NCBI GenBank assembly: GCA_965214695.1
Contig: OZ243967.1
Location: 3,038,001 to 3,102,000, forward strand
DNA length: 64,000 bases
Origin: JAPOXR01 sp965214695
GTDB lineage: Bacteria; Pseudomonadota; Alphaproteobacteria; Rhodobacterales; Rhodobacteraceae
Direction: 5' to 3'
This document shows positions 52,709 to 61,316 of the stretch, piece after piece (position 1 is the stretch's first letter; each line of letters begins with the position of its first letter). A program made the translations under genes and the position numbers. The notes beneath the pieces are model-generated. The model was given only the letters and a program-made list of their open reading frames with translations, searched no databases and was not told the DNA's origin.

Positions 52709-53141
52709 CGGGAGACTTTCCTTGATGGCGGCGCGGCGCCGATTCACCACCGGCCATTGCGGTGAAAGGCCAGCGACAGGAATTGGCGGGCAGCTGCCCG
52801 GTTCCGAAACGGAATTGCCGAATAATGGCCTCGGCGGGTACTTGCAACCGCCAGTGGCTCGGCCAAGCGGGGGTGGATGTCGGTGAGTTGGCCGCATTCC
52901 GCATCGACACGCGGCTGGCTCGACCAACCGGGAAAGGATGCCAGACGATATGCATGTTTGGGGTCCGGGTAGAGGAAACACCTGCCCGGCATGTGTGGAT
53001 TGCTTGACTCCCGGCGGCGGTCGCCGGAAAACAGCATGGTCGGCGGCGGTTGTCGCATTGGCAATCGGACCCGGAATCGGGGCCGGCATGACCGGATCGT
53101 GGTCTGGTCATGGAAGGGGTGGAAATCGGTCAGGGTCACGC
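52709..53141. other. Divergent intergenic region between GST and metZ
   Basis: About 430 bases. No frame has a family motif. It holds the divergent promoters of the GST gene and metZ. No riboswitch of the SAM-II or SAM-SAH type could be recognised by eye. Confidence 0.4.
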
Positions 53142-54311
53142 ATGGACAAATCGACGAAGGCAGTCCGGGCCGGCATCCGCCGTAGCCAGTTTGGCGAGAA
53201 TGCCGAAGCGATCTTCCTGACCCAAGGCTATTCCTACGAATCGGCCGAACAGGCCGAGGCCCGGTTCATCAAGGCTGGCGAGGACGAGTATATCTATACC
53301 CGCTACGGCAATCCGACCATCCGCATGTTCGAGGAGCGGATGGCTGCCATCGAGGGTGCAGAGGATGCCTTTGCCACCGCGTCGGGAATGGCGGCGGTCA
53401 ACGCATCGATGATGTCGATGCTGTCGGCGGGCGACCGCGTGGTCTCGTCGCGGGCACTGTTCGGCTCCAACCTGTTCATCCTCGAGGAGATTCTGCCAAG
53501 ATTCGGCATCGAGGTCGTGCTGGTGGACGGGACCGATCACGAACAGTGGGCGCGCGAGATTCGCCCGGAAACCAGGCTGGTCTTTCTCGAGTCGGTCTCG
53601 AACCCGACCCTGGAGGTGATCGATGTCAGGAATGTCTGCGACCTTGCCCGCCGGCAGGGTGCGACAACCATCGTTGACAACGTGCTCGGGACGCCGGTGT
53701 TTCAGGACAGCATCAGCCTCGGGGCCGATGTCGTCGTCTATTCGGCCACCAAGCATATTGACGGGCAGGGCAGGTGTATCGGCGGCATCGTGCTGGGGAG
53801 ATCGGAGTACATCAAGGATACACTGCAACCCTTCCTGAAGCATACCGGGGCCGCGATGAGTCCCTTCACGGCCTGGGTCATGCTGAAGGGCCTCGAGACC
53901 CTGTCGCTCAGGTGCAATGCACAGGCCGGCACGGCACTGGAGATTGCCGAGAGGCTGGAAGGGCATCCTAAGTGCCAGCGGGTGATTTTCCCGCACCTGC
54001 CGAGCCATCCGCAACACCAGCTCGCCAAGTCGCAGATGTCATGCGGCGGGACAGTGGTTTCGATTGAACTCAAGGGCGGAAAGGACAGCGCCTTTCGGTT
54101 CATCAATGCCCTCGATATCGTCAGCATTTCCAACAATCTTGGCGACGCAAAGAGCCTGGTCACCCATCCGGCCACGACAACCCATCAACGGCTGACGCCG
54201 GAGTTTCGCCAGGAGTTGGGAATCGGCGATGGCCTGGTGCGAATATCAATGGGTCTCGAGAGCCGGTCCGACCTGATGCGTGACATTGACAATGCCCTGG
54301 ACGCGGCTTGA
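53142..54311 (+). CDS. metZ: O-succinylhomoserine sulfhydrylase
   Basis: A 389-residue PLP enzyme of the Cys/Met metabolism family that makes homocysteine from O-succinylhomoserine and sulfide. The PLP Lys is in VVYSATKHIDGQGRCIGG near residue 205. Other family marks are YTRYGNPTIRMFEERMAA, ATASGMAAVNASMMS and LFLESVSNPTLEV-like VFLESVSNPTLEVIDV. The C-terminal SLVTHPATTTHQRL is typical of MetZ. ATG 53142 matches the family start; no clear ribosome site. It stands in front of trkH. Cystathionine lyase or gamma-synthase cannot be fully excluded but fit less well. Confidence 0.9.
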   Translation: MDKSTKAVRAGIRRSQFGENAEAIFLTQGYSYESAEQAEARFIKAGEDEYIYTRYGNPTIRMFEERMAAIEGAEDAFATASGMAAVNASMMSMLSAGDRVVSSRALFGSNLFILEEILPRFGIEVVLVDGTDHEQWAREIRPETRLVFLESVSNPTLEVIDVRNVCDLARRQGATTIVDNVLGTPVFQDSISLGADVVVYSATKHIDGQGRCIGGIVLGRSEYIKDTLQPFLKHTGAAMSPFTAWVMLKGLETLSLRCNAQAGTALEIAERLEGHPKCQRVIFPHLPSHPQHQLAKSQMSCGGTVVSIELKGGKDSAFRFINALDIVSISNNLGDAKSLVTHPATTTHQRLTPEFRQELGIGDGLVRISMGLESRSDLMRDIDNALDAA

Positions 54312-54389
54312 CCGGCCGGTTGGCTGGCTGACGGCTGGGCAGCGCCGGACCCCGGCGAGGTCACGCAAGCGCTATCCGTGCGAGCAGGT

Positions 54390-55853
54390 ATGAGCAGGAT
54401 TGATATCCCGGATGTCAGGGCGGTGCTCTACGTCATCGGCCTGGTGGTGACGTGCCTCGGAATTGCGATGACCGCGCCGATGGCCATCGACCTGATTGAT
54501 GGCAACGAGAACTGGCGGGCCTTTGCCATCTCCTCGCTCGTGACCAGCTTGACCGGCGTGGTCATCACCTTGTCGACGCATAACCGGGTCGGCAACAGCC
54601 TGACCATCAAGCAGATATTCATCCTGACGACCGGGCTGTACGTGGCGTTGCCGGTTTTTGGCGCCGTTCCCTTCATGCTGGGCGAGCCGGGGATCGGAAT
54701 CGTCGACGCCTTCTTCGAGGCAATGTCCGGCCTGACCACCACCGGCGCCACCGTGATCGCCGGGCTGGAGAGACTGCCGCCGGGCGTGCTGTTGTGGCGC
54801 GGGCTCCTGCAGTGGTTCGGCGGGATCGGCATCATTGTCATCGCCGTGGTGTTCTTTCCCTTCCTGCGGGTCGGCGGCATGCAGCTCTTCAGGTGGGACA
54901 GTCTTGTCACCCTCGGCCAGATCCTGCCGAGAGCCTTCGAGGTCACCTGGTCGATTTCGCTGATCTACCTGTTCCTGACCATTGCTTGTGCGCTGGGATA
55001 CTCCTTTGCCGGCATGAACGTGTTCGACGCCATTGTTCACTCGATGACAACGGTGGCGACCGGCGGATTTGCCAATTACGACAGCTCGTTTGCAGGCCTT
55101 GGAGCCAGGGCGGAATATGTAAGCGTGGTGTTCATGATCCTGGCGTCACTCCCGTTCTTTCGCTACTTCCAGTTCGCTACCGGTTCCTACCGGCCGCTCT
55201 TCGAGGACCGGCAGGTACGCGGCTTCATGGTGTCGATCATCGCCATTGTCGCACTGCTCGTGATCTGGCTGCTGCTGGTCAATGATCGCAGCTTCGAAAT
55301 CGCATTGCGCAGATCGCTGTTCAACGGGGTGTCGATACTGACCGGCACCGGGTATGCCAGCGAGAATTACAGCAGCTGGGGAGGATTTCCGGTCGCAGTG
55401 TTCTTCATCATTGGCCTGGTCGGCGGCTGCGCCGGCTCGACATGCTGTTCCATCAAGATCTTCCGGTTTCAGTTGATGATTTCGGCGTTGCGCGCCCATA
55501 TTACCCGGGTTCGCCTTCCGCATGCGGTTGCCGTCCCCAAATATGCCGGGCAGCGGATACCGAACGAGGTGCTGTCGTCGGTGATGTCGTTCTTCGTGAT
55601 CTTCTTCGCCACCCTGCTGGGAGCAACATTGCTGCTGGCAATTGCTGGGCTGGATTTTCTGACATCGCTGTCCGCGGCCGCCGCCGCCCTTGCCAATATC
55701 GGCCCGGGCCTTGGCGAAATCGTCGGCCCGGCCGGCAACTATGCCGGGCTCGGCGACGGGCCAAAGCTCCTGCTCGCCTTCGTCATGCTCGTTGGCCGCC
55801 TGGAACTGACCGCGGTCTATGCTCTCCTCACCATCCGATTCTGGAGAAGTTGA
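54390..55853 (+). CDS. trkH: TrkH family potassium uptake protein
   Basis: A 487-residue K+ channel-like transporter. About ten helices form four pore repeats, each with a selectivity-filter Gly: EAMSGLTTTGATV, HSMTTVATGGFANYD, SILTGTGYASENYSSWG, and AALANIGPGLGEI. It imports K+ with the NAD-binding TrkA protein, which is not in the window. ATG 54390 is chosen; a GTG at 54378 would add four residues. The next gene begins one base after its stop, so the two are co-translated. Confidence 0.94.
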   Translation: MSRIDIPDVRAVLYVIGLVVTCLGIAMTAPMAIDLIDGNENWRAFAISSLVTSLTGVVITLSTHNRVGNSLTIKQIFILTTGLYVALPVFGAVPFMLGEPGIGIVDAFFEAMSGLTTTGATVIAGLERLPPGVLLWRGLLQWFGGIGIIVIAVVFFPFLRVGGMQLFRWDSLVTLGQILPRAFEVTWSISLIYLFLTIACALGYSFAGMNVFDAIVHSMTTVATGGFANYDSSFAGLGARAEYVSVVFMILASLPFFRYFQFATGSYRPLFEDRQVRGFMVSIIAIVALLVIWLLLVNDRSFEIALRRSLFNGVSILTGTGYASENYSSWGGFPVAVFFIIGLVGGCAGSTCCSIKIFRFQLMISALRAHITRVRLPHAVAVPKYAGQRIPNEVLSSVMSFFVIFFATLLGATLLLAIAGLDFLTSLSAAAAALANIGPGLGEIVGPAGNYAGLGDGPKLLLAFVMLVGRLELTAVYALLTIRFWRS

Positions 55854-55854
55854 G

Positions 55855-57462
55855 ATGACGTCCGGCATGCTGCCGCTGGGCACACAGATCTGCCGCGCCC
55901 TTGATGCACGGGGGGTGCGGACGGTGTTCGGCATTCCCGGCGTTCACAACCAGGAGCTGTACCGGGGGCTCGCAGGCACCGGATTGACCCATGTGCTGGC
56001 CCGGCACGAACAGGGTGCCGGTTTCATGGCCGATGGGTATGCACGGGCTACCGGCGAGCCGGGTGTGGCCTTCGTCATTTCCGGACCCGGACTGGTCAAT
56101 ATCCTCACCCCGGTCGGTCAGGCCTATTCCGACTCGGTGCCCATGCTGGTGATCGCGACCTGCCTGGGCGAGCAGGCGCTGCTCGGCGGGGGCGGCATGT
56201 TGCACGAGTTGAAGGATCAGCGCCTGGCTGGCGAAGCGGCGGCCGACTGGAGTCTTGTCGCTCCCGACGCCGAGTCTGCCTACTTGCTGATTGACCGTGC
56301 CTTGAACGAGTTCTCCTCCTGCCGGCCGCGCCCGAAGATCATCAACATTCCGGTTGCATGCCTGGCCAGGCCAGCGCCGCCTCCGCCGGAGCCGCCAACA
56401 AGGCCGGAGCGGGCCATGCCGGATTGGCCGGTGGTCGAAAGGGTGGCCAGGCTGCTCGACGAGGCAACGCGGCCGCTCTTTGTCCTTGGCGGCGGCGCCA
56501 CCACCGCCGCCGCGGCCGATGAGGTCATTCGCAAATCCGGCAGTGCCGTCTTCCTGACCTATGCCGGACGCGGCATTGTCGCTGCGGATTATCCGCTGAA
56601 TTTCGGCTCGTTGCTGGCAAGACCCGAAAGCGAAGCGATTATCGGCAGCGCCGATCTCGTCATTGCGGTCGGAACATCGCTGTCCGAGACTGACCTCTGG
56701 AGGCAGGAGCTGGGCCAAAAATCGGTGATGGTCCGGGTTGATATCGACCCTGACTCCTTCATCGGCCTTGCCGCCGGCGACATCCCGGTGCTCGGCGATT
56801 CCGGCACTTTCCTTGAGGCACTGGCCGGGATGATCAACGCCCCGCCTGGCCGGACCCGGTGGCGGGCGGGCGGGGTGGCGGCTGACCGGGAGAGAATGAT
56901 TGCCTCCTGCGATGCCGAACGTCAGGGCATCGCCGGCATCGCCCGGCAGGTGCTGGACGTGCTGCCGGAAGACACGCTGATCTATTCGGACATGACCCAG
57001 CTTGCTTATGTGGCCAAGGAGGTGGTCAATCTGCGCCATCCCGGCCAGTGGAGTCACCCCTACGGTTTCGGAACGCTCGGCTATGCCCTGCCGGCGGCGA
57101 TCGGCGGCAAGGTGGCATGTCCGGAAAGACCGGTGCTGGCGATCGCCGGCGATTACGGGCTGCAATACACCATGCAGGAGCTGGGGACGCTGGTCGATGC
57201 CGGGATTTCGGTCACCCTCATGGTCTGGGACAACCAGGGCCTGGGCGAGATCAGGAATAGCATGGAAAGATCGCAGATCATGCCGGTGGCGACCGACGCC
57301 TTCCTACCCGATCTGTCGTTGCTGGCGCAATCCTACGGGTTGGGCTACCGGCGCCCGGCAACGGTGGATGCGCTGGCAGCGGCCATCCGGTCGGGCCTGG
57401 CGGCGCCGGTATCCACCATCATCCATGCCGATGCCGAGAGGCTGATGGCCGCCGGCGACTGA
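55855..57462 (+). CDS. ThDP-dependent 2-oxo acid decarboxylase, AruI/acetolactate-synthase-like
   Basis: A 535-residue thiamine-diphosphate enzyme. The N-terminal RTVFGIPGVHNQELYRGLAG and HEQGAGFMADGYARATGEPG hold the catalytic Glu; the central ADLVIAVGTSLSETDLW is the FAD/nucleotide-like middle domain, and the C-terminal GDYGLQYTMQELGTL with VWDNQGLGEI is the Mg-ThDP motif. FGIPGVH rather than FGYPGG points to the 5-guanidino-2-oxopentanoate decarboxylase (AruI) branch, used in arginine transamination catabolism, rather than true acetolactate synthase. No aruH-like transaminase is nearby, so the substrate stays open. ATG 55855 has GGAG at 55845-55848 and follows trkH after one base, an odd partnership. 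Confidence 0.82.
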   Translation: MTSGMLPLGTQICRALDARGVRTVFGIPGVHNQELYRGLAGTGLTHVLARHEQGAGFMADGYARATGEPGVAFVISGPGLVNILTPVGQAYSDSVPMLVIATCLGEQALLGGGGMLHELKDQRLAGEAAADWSLVAPDAESAYLLIDRALNEFSSCRPRPKIINIPVACLARPAPPPPEPPTRPERAMPDWPVVERVARLLDEATRPLFVLGGGATTAAAADEVIRKSGSAVFLTYAGRGIVAADYPLNFGSLLARPESEAIIGSADLVIAVGTSLSETDLWRQELGQKSVMVRVDIDPDSFIGLAAGDIPVLGDSGTFLEALAGMINAPPGRTRWRAGGVAADRERMIASCDAERQGIAGIARQVLDVLPEDTLIYSDMTQLAYVAKEVVNLRHPGQWSHPYGFGTLGYALPAAIGGKVACPERPVLAIAGDYGLQYTMQELGTLVDAGISVTLMVWDNQGLGEIRNSMERSQIMPVATDAFLPDLSLLAQSYGLGYRRPATVDALAAAIRSGLAAPVSTIIHADAERLMAAGD

Positions 57463-57510
57463 CCAGCGGCATGGCCATGACCGGGGCAGGTGTCGGGTGC
57501 CTTGCCGCGG

Positions 57511-58080
57511 TCAGGATATGTTGCGGATCGAGGTCTCGACGGCGTGCAGGAATGACCGGGCCGATGAACTCGCTGACAACAGCACGAAATCATCCTCGTC
57601 CAGCTTGTGGATCACCGCGCCCATGTGTTCCATCGCCGTGCGGGCGGTCGAGCCGGGCGTGAAGATGGCGGGGTCGAGGTCAATCGGGCAGATCCGCTCC
57701 AGCGCCGCGGCCGCAACGGGCCCGGTCAGCCGCAGCGCCACCCAGCTATCGGACTGATCTGTGTAGTAGCCGGTATTGCCCAGCATCCCGTGCACCGAAT
57801 CGGCCGACAAACCGGTGCCGTCCCAGGCAAGGACAAAAAACTGGTCGGGAGACATGCTGAAGATGCGGATGCGGCCATCGGCGGTGAGGCTGGACCGGCC
57901 TGCCACCGGCAATTCTGCCGACCATGCCGACCGGATCGCTGTCGCCAGCCGGTCGTGCCCGCCCAGGGGGCAGGCGACCGATACCACCGACAGGTCCGTC
58001 AACTCCTCGAGAAGGGCTCCCGGAAACTCTTGGCGGTAGCCGCCCAGGAAGGGCTCGCAAACAAGCGTGAGGTCAGCCAC
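57511..58080 (-). CDS. soxG: Sarcosine oxidase gamma subunit
   Basis: A 189-residue GcvT-like protein, the smallest-but-one subunit of heterotetrameric sarcosine oxidase. Recognisable pieces are LTDLSVVSVACPLGG near the start, SMSPDQFFVLAWDG in the middle, and DQSDSWVALRLTGPVAAAALERI with CPIDLDPAIF in the C-terminal half. The end reads FLHAVETS. GTG 58080 overlaps the soxA stop by eight bases. Last gene of soxBDAG. It converges with the AruI-like gene 48 bases away. Confidence 0.88.
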   Translation of the reverse strand: MADLTLVCEPFLGGYRQEFPGALLEELTDLSVVSVACPLGGHDRLATAIRSAWSAELPVAGRSSLTADGRIRIFSMSPDQFFVLAWDGTGLSADSVHGMLGNTGYYTDQSDSWVALRLTGPVAAAALERICPIDLDPAIFTPGSTARTAMEHMGAVIHKLDEDDFVLLSASSSARSFLHAVETSIRNIS

Positions 58081-61018
58081 GGAGCCGGTCTCCCTGCGGA
58101 TCGAAGAAATGCGGCGACACGATTTCGACATCGTTGCGACTGCCGCGTAGCGGGTCGGCAGCCACCACGACCTCGCCGAGTCGCTCCGAGCCCCGGCGAA
58201 TGAACCCGAGGCCGATATGGTGTTCGAGCATGGGTGACCAGGCCACCGAGGACATCCAGCCCTGGTCGTTGTCCATGGTCTCGGCGGCGCCGGGGGCCAG
58301 AAAATGGGCACCTGCCCGCAACTCCCGGCCGCGATCGACCGGCCTGAAGCCGACCAGCTCCACGACCTCATCCTCGTTCAGTTCCGGACGCAGGCAGAGG
58401 GTGTTGCCGATGCTGTCCTTCTTCTGCGACACCATTCTTCCCAGGCCGAGATTGCGCGCCGTGGTCTGCCCGTTGATCTCGTTGCCGGCGGCATGGCCCT
58501 TCTCGATGCGCATCACGCCCAGCGCCTCGGTTCCATAGGGAACGGCCCCAAACTCTTCGCCCGCCGCCATCAGCGCGTCCATCATCGAGCCGCCGTAGCG
58601 GGCCGGGACGGCAATCTCGTAGGCCAGTTCGCCGGAGAAGGAGATCCTGAACAACCTGGCGGCGGTGCCGCCGCAGACGGTCAATTCGCCGCAAGCCATG
58701 AAGGGGAAGGCCTCGTTCGAGATGTCGTGTTCCGTATCGACGATCTTCTGCAGAAGCGCCCTTGAATTGGGTCCGGCAACGGCAAATTGCGCCCAGCCAT
58801 CCGTCGCCGAGATCAAATGCACGTCGAGCCCGGGCCACAGGCATTGCCGGGCGAATTCCATCTGCCGGAACACCAGCACCGCGTTGGCCGTGGTCGTGGT
58901 CATCACGTAGTGAGTCTCCGACAACCTGGCAGTGGTGCCGTCATCATAGGCAATGCCGTCCTCCCGCAGCATGAGGCCGTATCTGACCTTGCCGACCGCC
59001 AGGGTCGAGATGCCGTTGCAATAGATCCGGTTGATGAATTCACCGGCATCCCTTCCCTGGATGTCGATCTTGCCGAGCGTGGTGACATCGCAGATGCCAA
59101 CCGAGTTGCGGGTTGCCAGCACCTCGCGATCGACGCTTTGCCGCCAGCTCGTCTCGCCGGCAACCGGAAACCACTGGGCCCGCAGCCAGCTTCCGGTCTC
59201 CACGAAGACGGCACCCCGCCTTTCCGCCCAGCCATGGCTGGGAGTCAGCCGGTATGGCCGGAAGTCGCGGCCCCGCGAGCGGCCGGCAAACGCGCCGATG
59301 GGCACCGGTGTATAGGGTGGGCGGAAAATCGTCGTTCCGGTCTCCTCGATCGGCTTGCCGGTGAGCTCGGCCATGATGGCCAGCCCCAGCACGTTTGCGG
59401 TCTTTCCCTGGTCGGTCGCCATTCCCAGCGTCGTGTATCGCTTGAGATGTTCGACCGCCTGCATCCCTTCCCGGAAGGATACCTGGATGTCCTTGACGGT
59501 CACGTCATTCTGCTGGTCGACCCAGGCTCGGCCGCCCGCGCCCTTCACCCGCCAGAACGGAACGATGCCGCAAGCCTCCTCAGGTGTTGCCGGCACATCC
59601 ATTTTCGCCGGTGCAAACCCGACCTGCTCGGCCGCCGCCGTCCCGGCGGCAATGCCCTCCCTGATGCAGGAGGCGGTATCGAGGGATCCCCGGGCGGCGC
59701 CGGCAACCTGCATCCCCTTCGGCAGGTCACCGCCGGGAACAAAGGCGGCTATGCGCTCTCTCCAGACCGGCCGACCCCGCAAATGGCAGGTCAGGTGAAC
59801 ATTCGGGCTCCACCCGCCGGACACTGCAAGGCAGTCCACCTGCAGGGTGGTGCCGTCGGCAAGACGAATGGATTTCAGCTGTTTGCGCCCGGATGTGGCG
59901 GCGACCGCGGAGCTGAGTTGCCTGAGGCCGGAGGGCAGGCTGGCTGGCTCCGGAAGGTCCACCGGCTCGACGATTGCCGTCACGTCGATCCCGGCTGCAG
60001 ACAGGTCGGCGGCGGTGCGCCTTGCATCGCCGTTATTGGCAAAAACCGCCACCCGCTTCCCGCAGGCGACCCCGTAGCGGTTCAGGTAGCTGCGAACGGC
60101 ACCGGCAAGCATCACGCCGGGCCGGTCATTGCCGGGGAAGGCGATCGGTCGCTCGGTGGCGCCGGCACAGACAATCGACTGGCTTGAATAGATGCGCCAC
60201 AGGATCTGCCGCGGCTTGCCACCTGGATCGGCCAGGTGATCGGTCCGGCGTTCAAGCGCCCCGAAAATGCCGTGATCGAAGGCGCCGTAGACGCAGCATC
60301 GCGACAGGACCCGCACATTTGGCATCGAGCGGAGTTCCCGGACGATGCCGTCGGCCCAGTCGGCTCCCGGCTGGCCATCGACTTCCAGCGTCTCCGAGTT
60401 CAGCCGGCCACCGAGACGAAAATCCTCGTCGGCAAGTATCACCCTGGCACCGCTGCGGGCCGATGCCAGCGCCGCCGACAGCCCGGCCGGACCGGCTCCC
60501 ACCACCAGAATGTCGCAATGGAGGAACCCCTTGTCGTAGCTGTCGGGGTCGGCAAGCATCGACAACCGCCCAAGGCCGGCCGCCGAGCGGATCATCGGCT
60601 CGTAGAATTTTTCCCAGAATGATTTCGGCCACATGAAGGTCTTGTAGTAGAACCCTGCCGACAGGAAGGGCGACAGGAGATCGTTGATCGCCAGCAGGTC
60701 ATGCTCCAGCGACAGGCGATGGTTCTGGCTGAAGGCGGCGAGGCCGTCGAAGAGTTCGGCGATGGTGGCCCTGGTATTGGGCTCGCGAAAGGCGCCGCTG
60801 CGCAATTCGACCAACGCGTTCGGCTCCTCCGGGCCGGCGGTGAATATCCCCCGCGGCCGGTGATACTTGAAGGACCTGCCGACCAGCCTTTGGCCGTTGG
60901 CCAGCAGGGCGGCGGCCAGCGTGTCGCCTTCATGTCCGGTGAAGTGCCGGTTGTTGAAGGAAAACCGGATTTCGCCACCGGTGCATCTGGCTGGATCGAT
61001 GCGAAAGGGCTGCGTCAT
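58073..61018 (-). CDS. soxA: Sarcosine oxidase alpha subunit
   Basis: A 981-residue subunit with three parts. Residues 10-110 are a 2Fe-2S-ferredoxin-like NAD-side domain (GHEGDTLAAALLANGQRLVGRSFKYHRPRG divided between two strands). From about 165 an FAD/NAD domain follows (ILVVGAGPAGLSAALA). The C-terminal 400 residues are a GcvT-like aminomethyltransferase (RNSVGICDVTTLGKIDIQG and the folate-contact Asp region) that passes the methyl carbon to tetrahydrofolate. It oxidises sarcosine to glycine with SoxB. ATG 61018 overlaps the soxD stop by four bases. Full length. Confidence 0.95.
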   Translation of the reverse strand: MTQPFRIDPARCTGGEIRFSFNNRHFTGHEGDTLAAALLANGQRLVGRSFKYHRPRGIFTAGPEEPNALVELRSGAFREPNTRATIAELFDGLAAFSQNHRLSLEHDLLAINDLLSPFLSAGFYYKTFMWPKSFWEKFYEPMIRSAAGLGRLSMLADPDSYDKGFLHCDILVVGAGPAGLSAALASARSGARVILADEDFRLGGRLNSETLEVDGQPGADWADGIVRELRSMPNVRVLSRCCVYGAFDHGIFGALERRTDHLADPGGKPRQILWRIYSSQSIVCAGATERPIAFPGNDRPGVMLAGAVRSYLNRYGVACGKRVAVFANNGDARRTAADLSAAGIDVTAIVEPVDLPEPASLPSGLRQLSSAVAATSGRKQLKSIRLADGTTLQVDCLAVSGGWSPNVHLTCHLRGRPVWRERIAAFVPGGDLPKGMQVAGAARGSLDTASCIREGIAAGTAAAEQVGFAPAKMDVPATPEEACGIVPFWRVKGAGGRAWVDQQNDVTVKDIQVSFREGMQAVEHLKRYTTLGMATDQGKTANVLGLAIMAELTGKPIEETGTTIFRPPYTPVPIGAFAGRSRGRDFRPYRLTPSHGWAERRGAVFVETGSWLRAQWFPVAGETSWRQSVDREVLATRNSVGICDVTTLGKIDIQGRDAGEFINRIYCNGISTLAVGKVRYGLMLREDGIAYDDGTTARLSETHYVMTTTTANAVLVFRQMEFARQCLWPGLDVHLISATDGWAQFAVAGPNSRALLQKIVDTEHDISNEAFPFMACGELTVCGGTAARLFRISFSGELAYEIAVPARYGGSMMDALMAAGEEFGAVPYGTEALGVMRIEKGHAAGNEINGQTTARNLGLGRMVSQKKDSIGNTLCLRPELNEDEVVELVGFRPVDRGRELRAGAHFLAPGAAETMDNDQGWMSSVAWSPMLEHHIGLGFIRRGSERLGEVVVAADPLRGSRNDVEIVSPHFFDPQGDRLRG

Positions 61019-61302
61019 TTCGCTCGTCCCTGGGCGATGGCCACGTCCCGCGCCAGTTCGACCCGGATGATTTCGTGGGTGGCGGTTTCTCGGGTCACCA
61101 CCAGCCAGGACCGGTCACCCTGCTCGTGGTACCAGAGTTCCCGGTGCTCGCCCTCCGGGTTGTCGCGCAAATAGACATGGTCGTGGAACTTCCTGGCGGC
61201 ATCCGGGTCGTTGCGGTCGGGCCGTTCGATCAGGCTGGCATCGCCCAGATAGACGAATTCGGCGGCGTCACGCCGGCCAAGCAGGGGATGATTGATGATC
61301 AT
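61015..61302 (-). CDS. soxD: Sarcosine oxidase delta subunit (Cys-free type)
   Basis: A 95-residue subunit. The family core AAEFVYLGDASLIERP and HVYLRDNPEGEHRELWYHEQGDRSWLVVTR is clear. In characterised SoxD the start reads I-x-CPYCG and a later H-x-x-GC completes a zinc site. Here the corresponding stretches are INHPLLGRR and HEQGDRS: all three Cys are gone and only the His is kept, so it should bind no zinc. ATG 61302 has GGAGG seven bases upstream. It follows soxB by 14 bases and overlaps soxA. The subunit is structural, so loss of zinc need not abolish the enzyme. Confidence 0.9.
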   Translation of the reverse strand: MIINHPLLGRRDAAEFVYLGDASLIERPDRNDPDAARKFHDHVYLRDNPEGEHRELWYHEQGDRSWLVVTRETATHEIIRVELARDVAIAQGRAK

Positions 61303-61316
61303 TCAGCTGCCTCCGG

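Noticed and set aside
52709..53141. SAM riboswitch upstream of metZ
   Set aside because: No conserved SAM-II or SAM/SAH core could be recognised by eye; a covariance-model search would be needed.
58787..60187. 466-codon plus-strand frame opposite soxA
   Set aside because: Antisense shadow of soxA; no recognisable domain.
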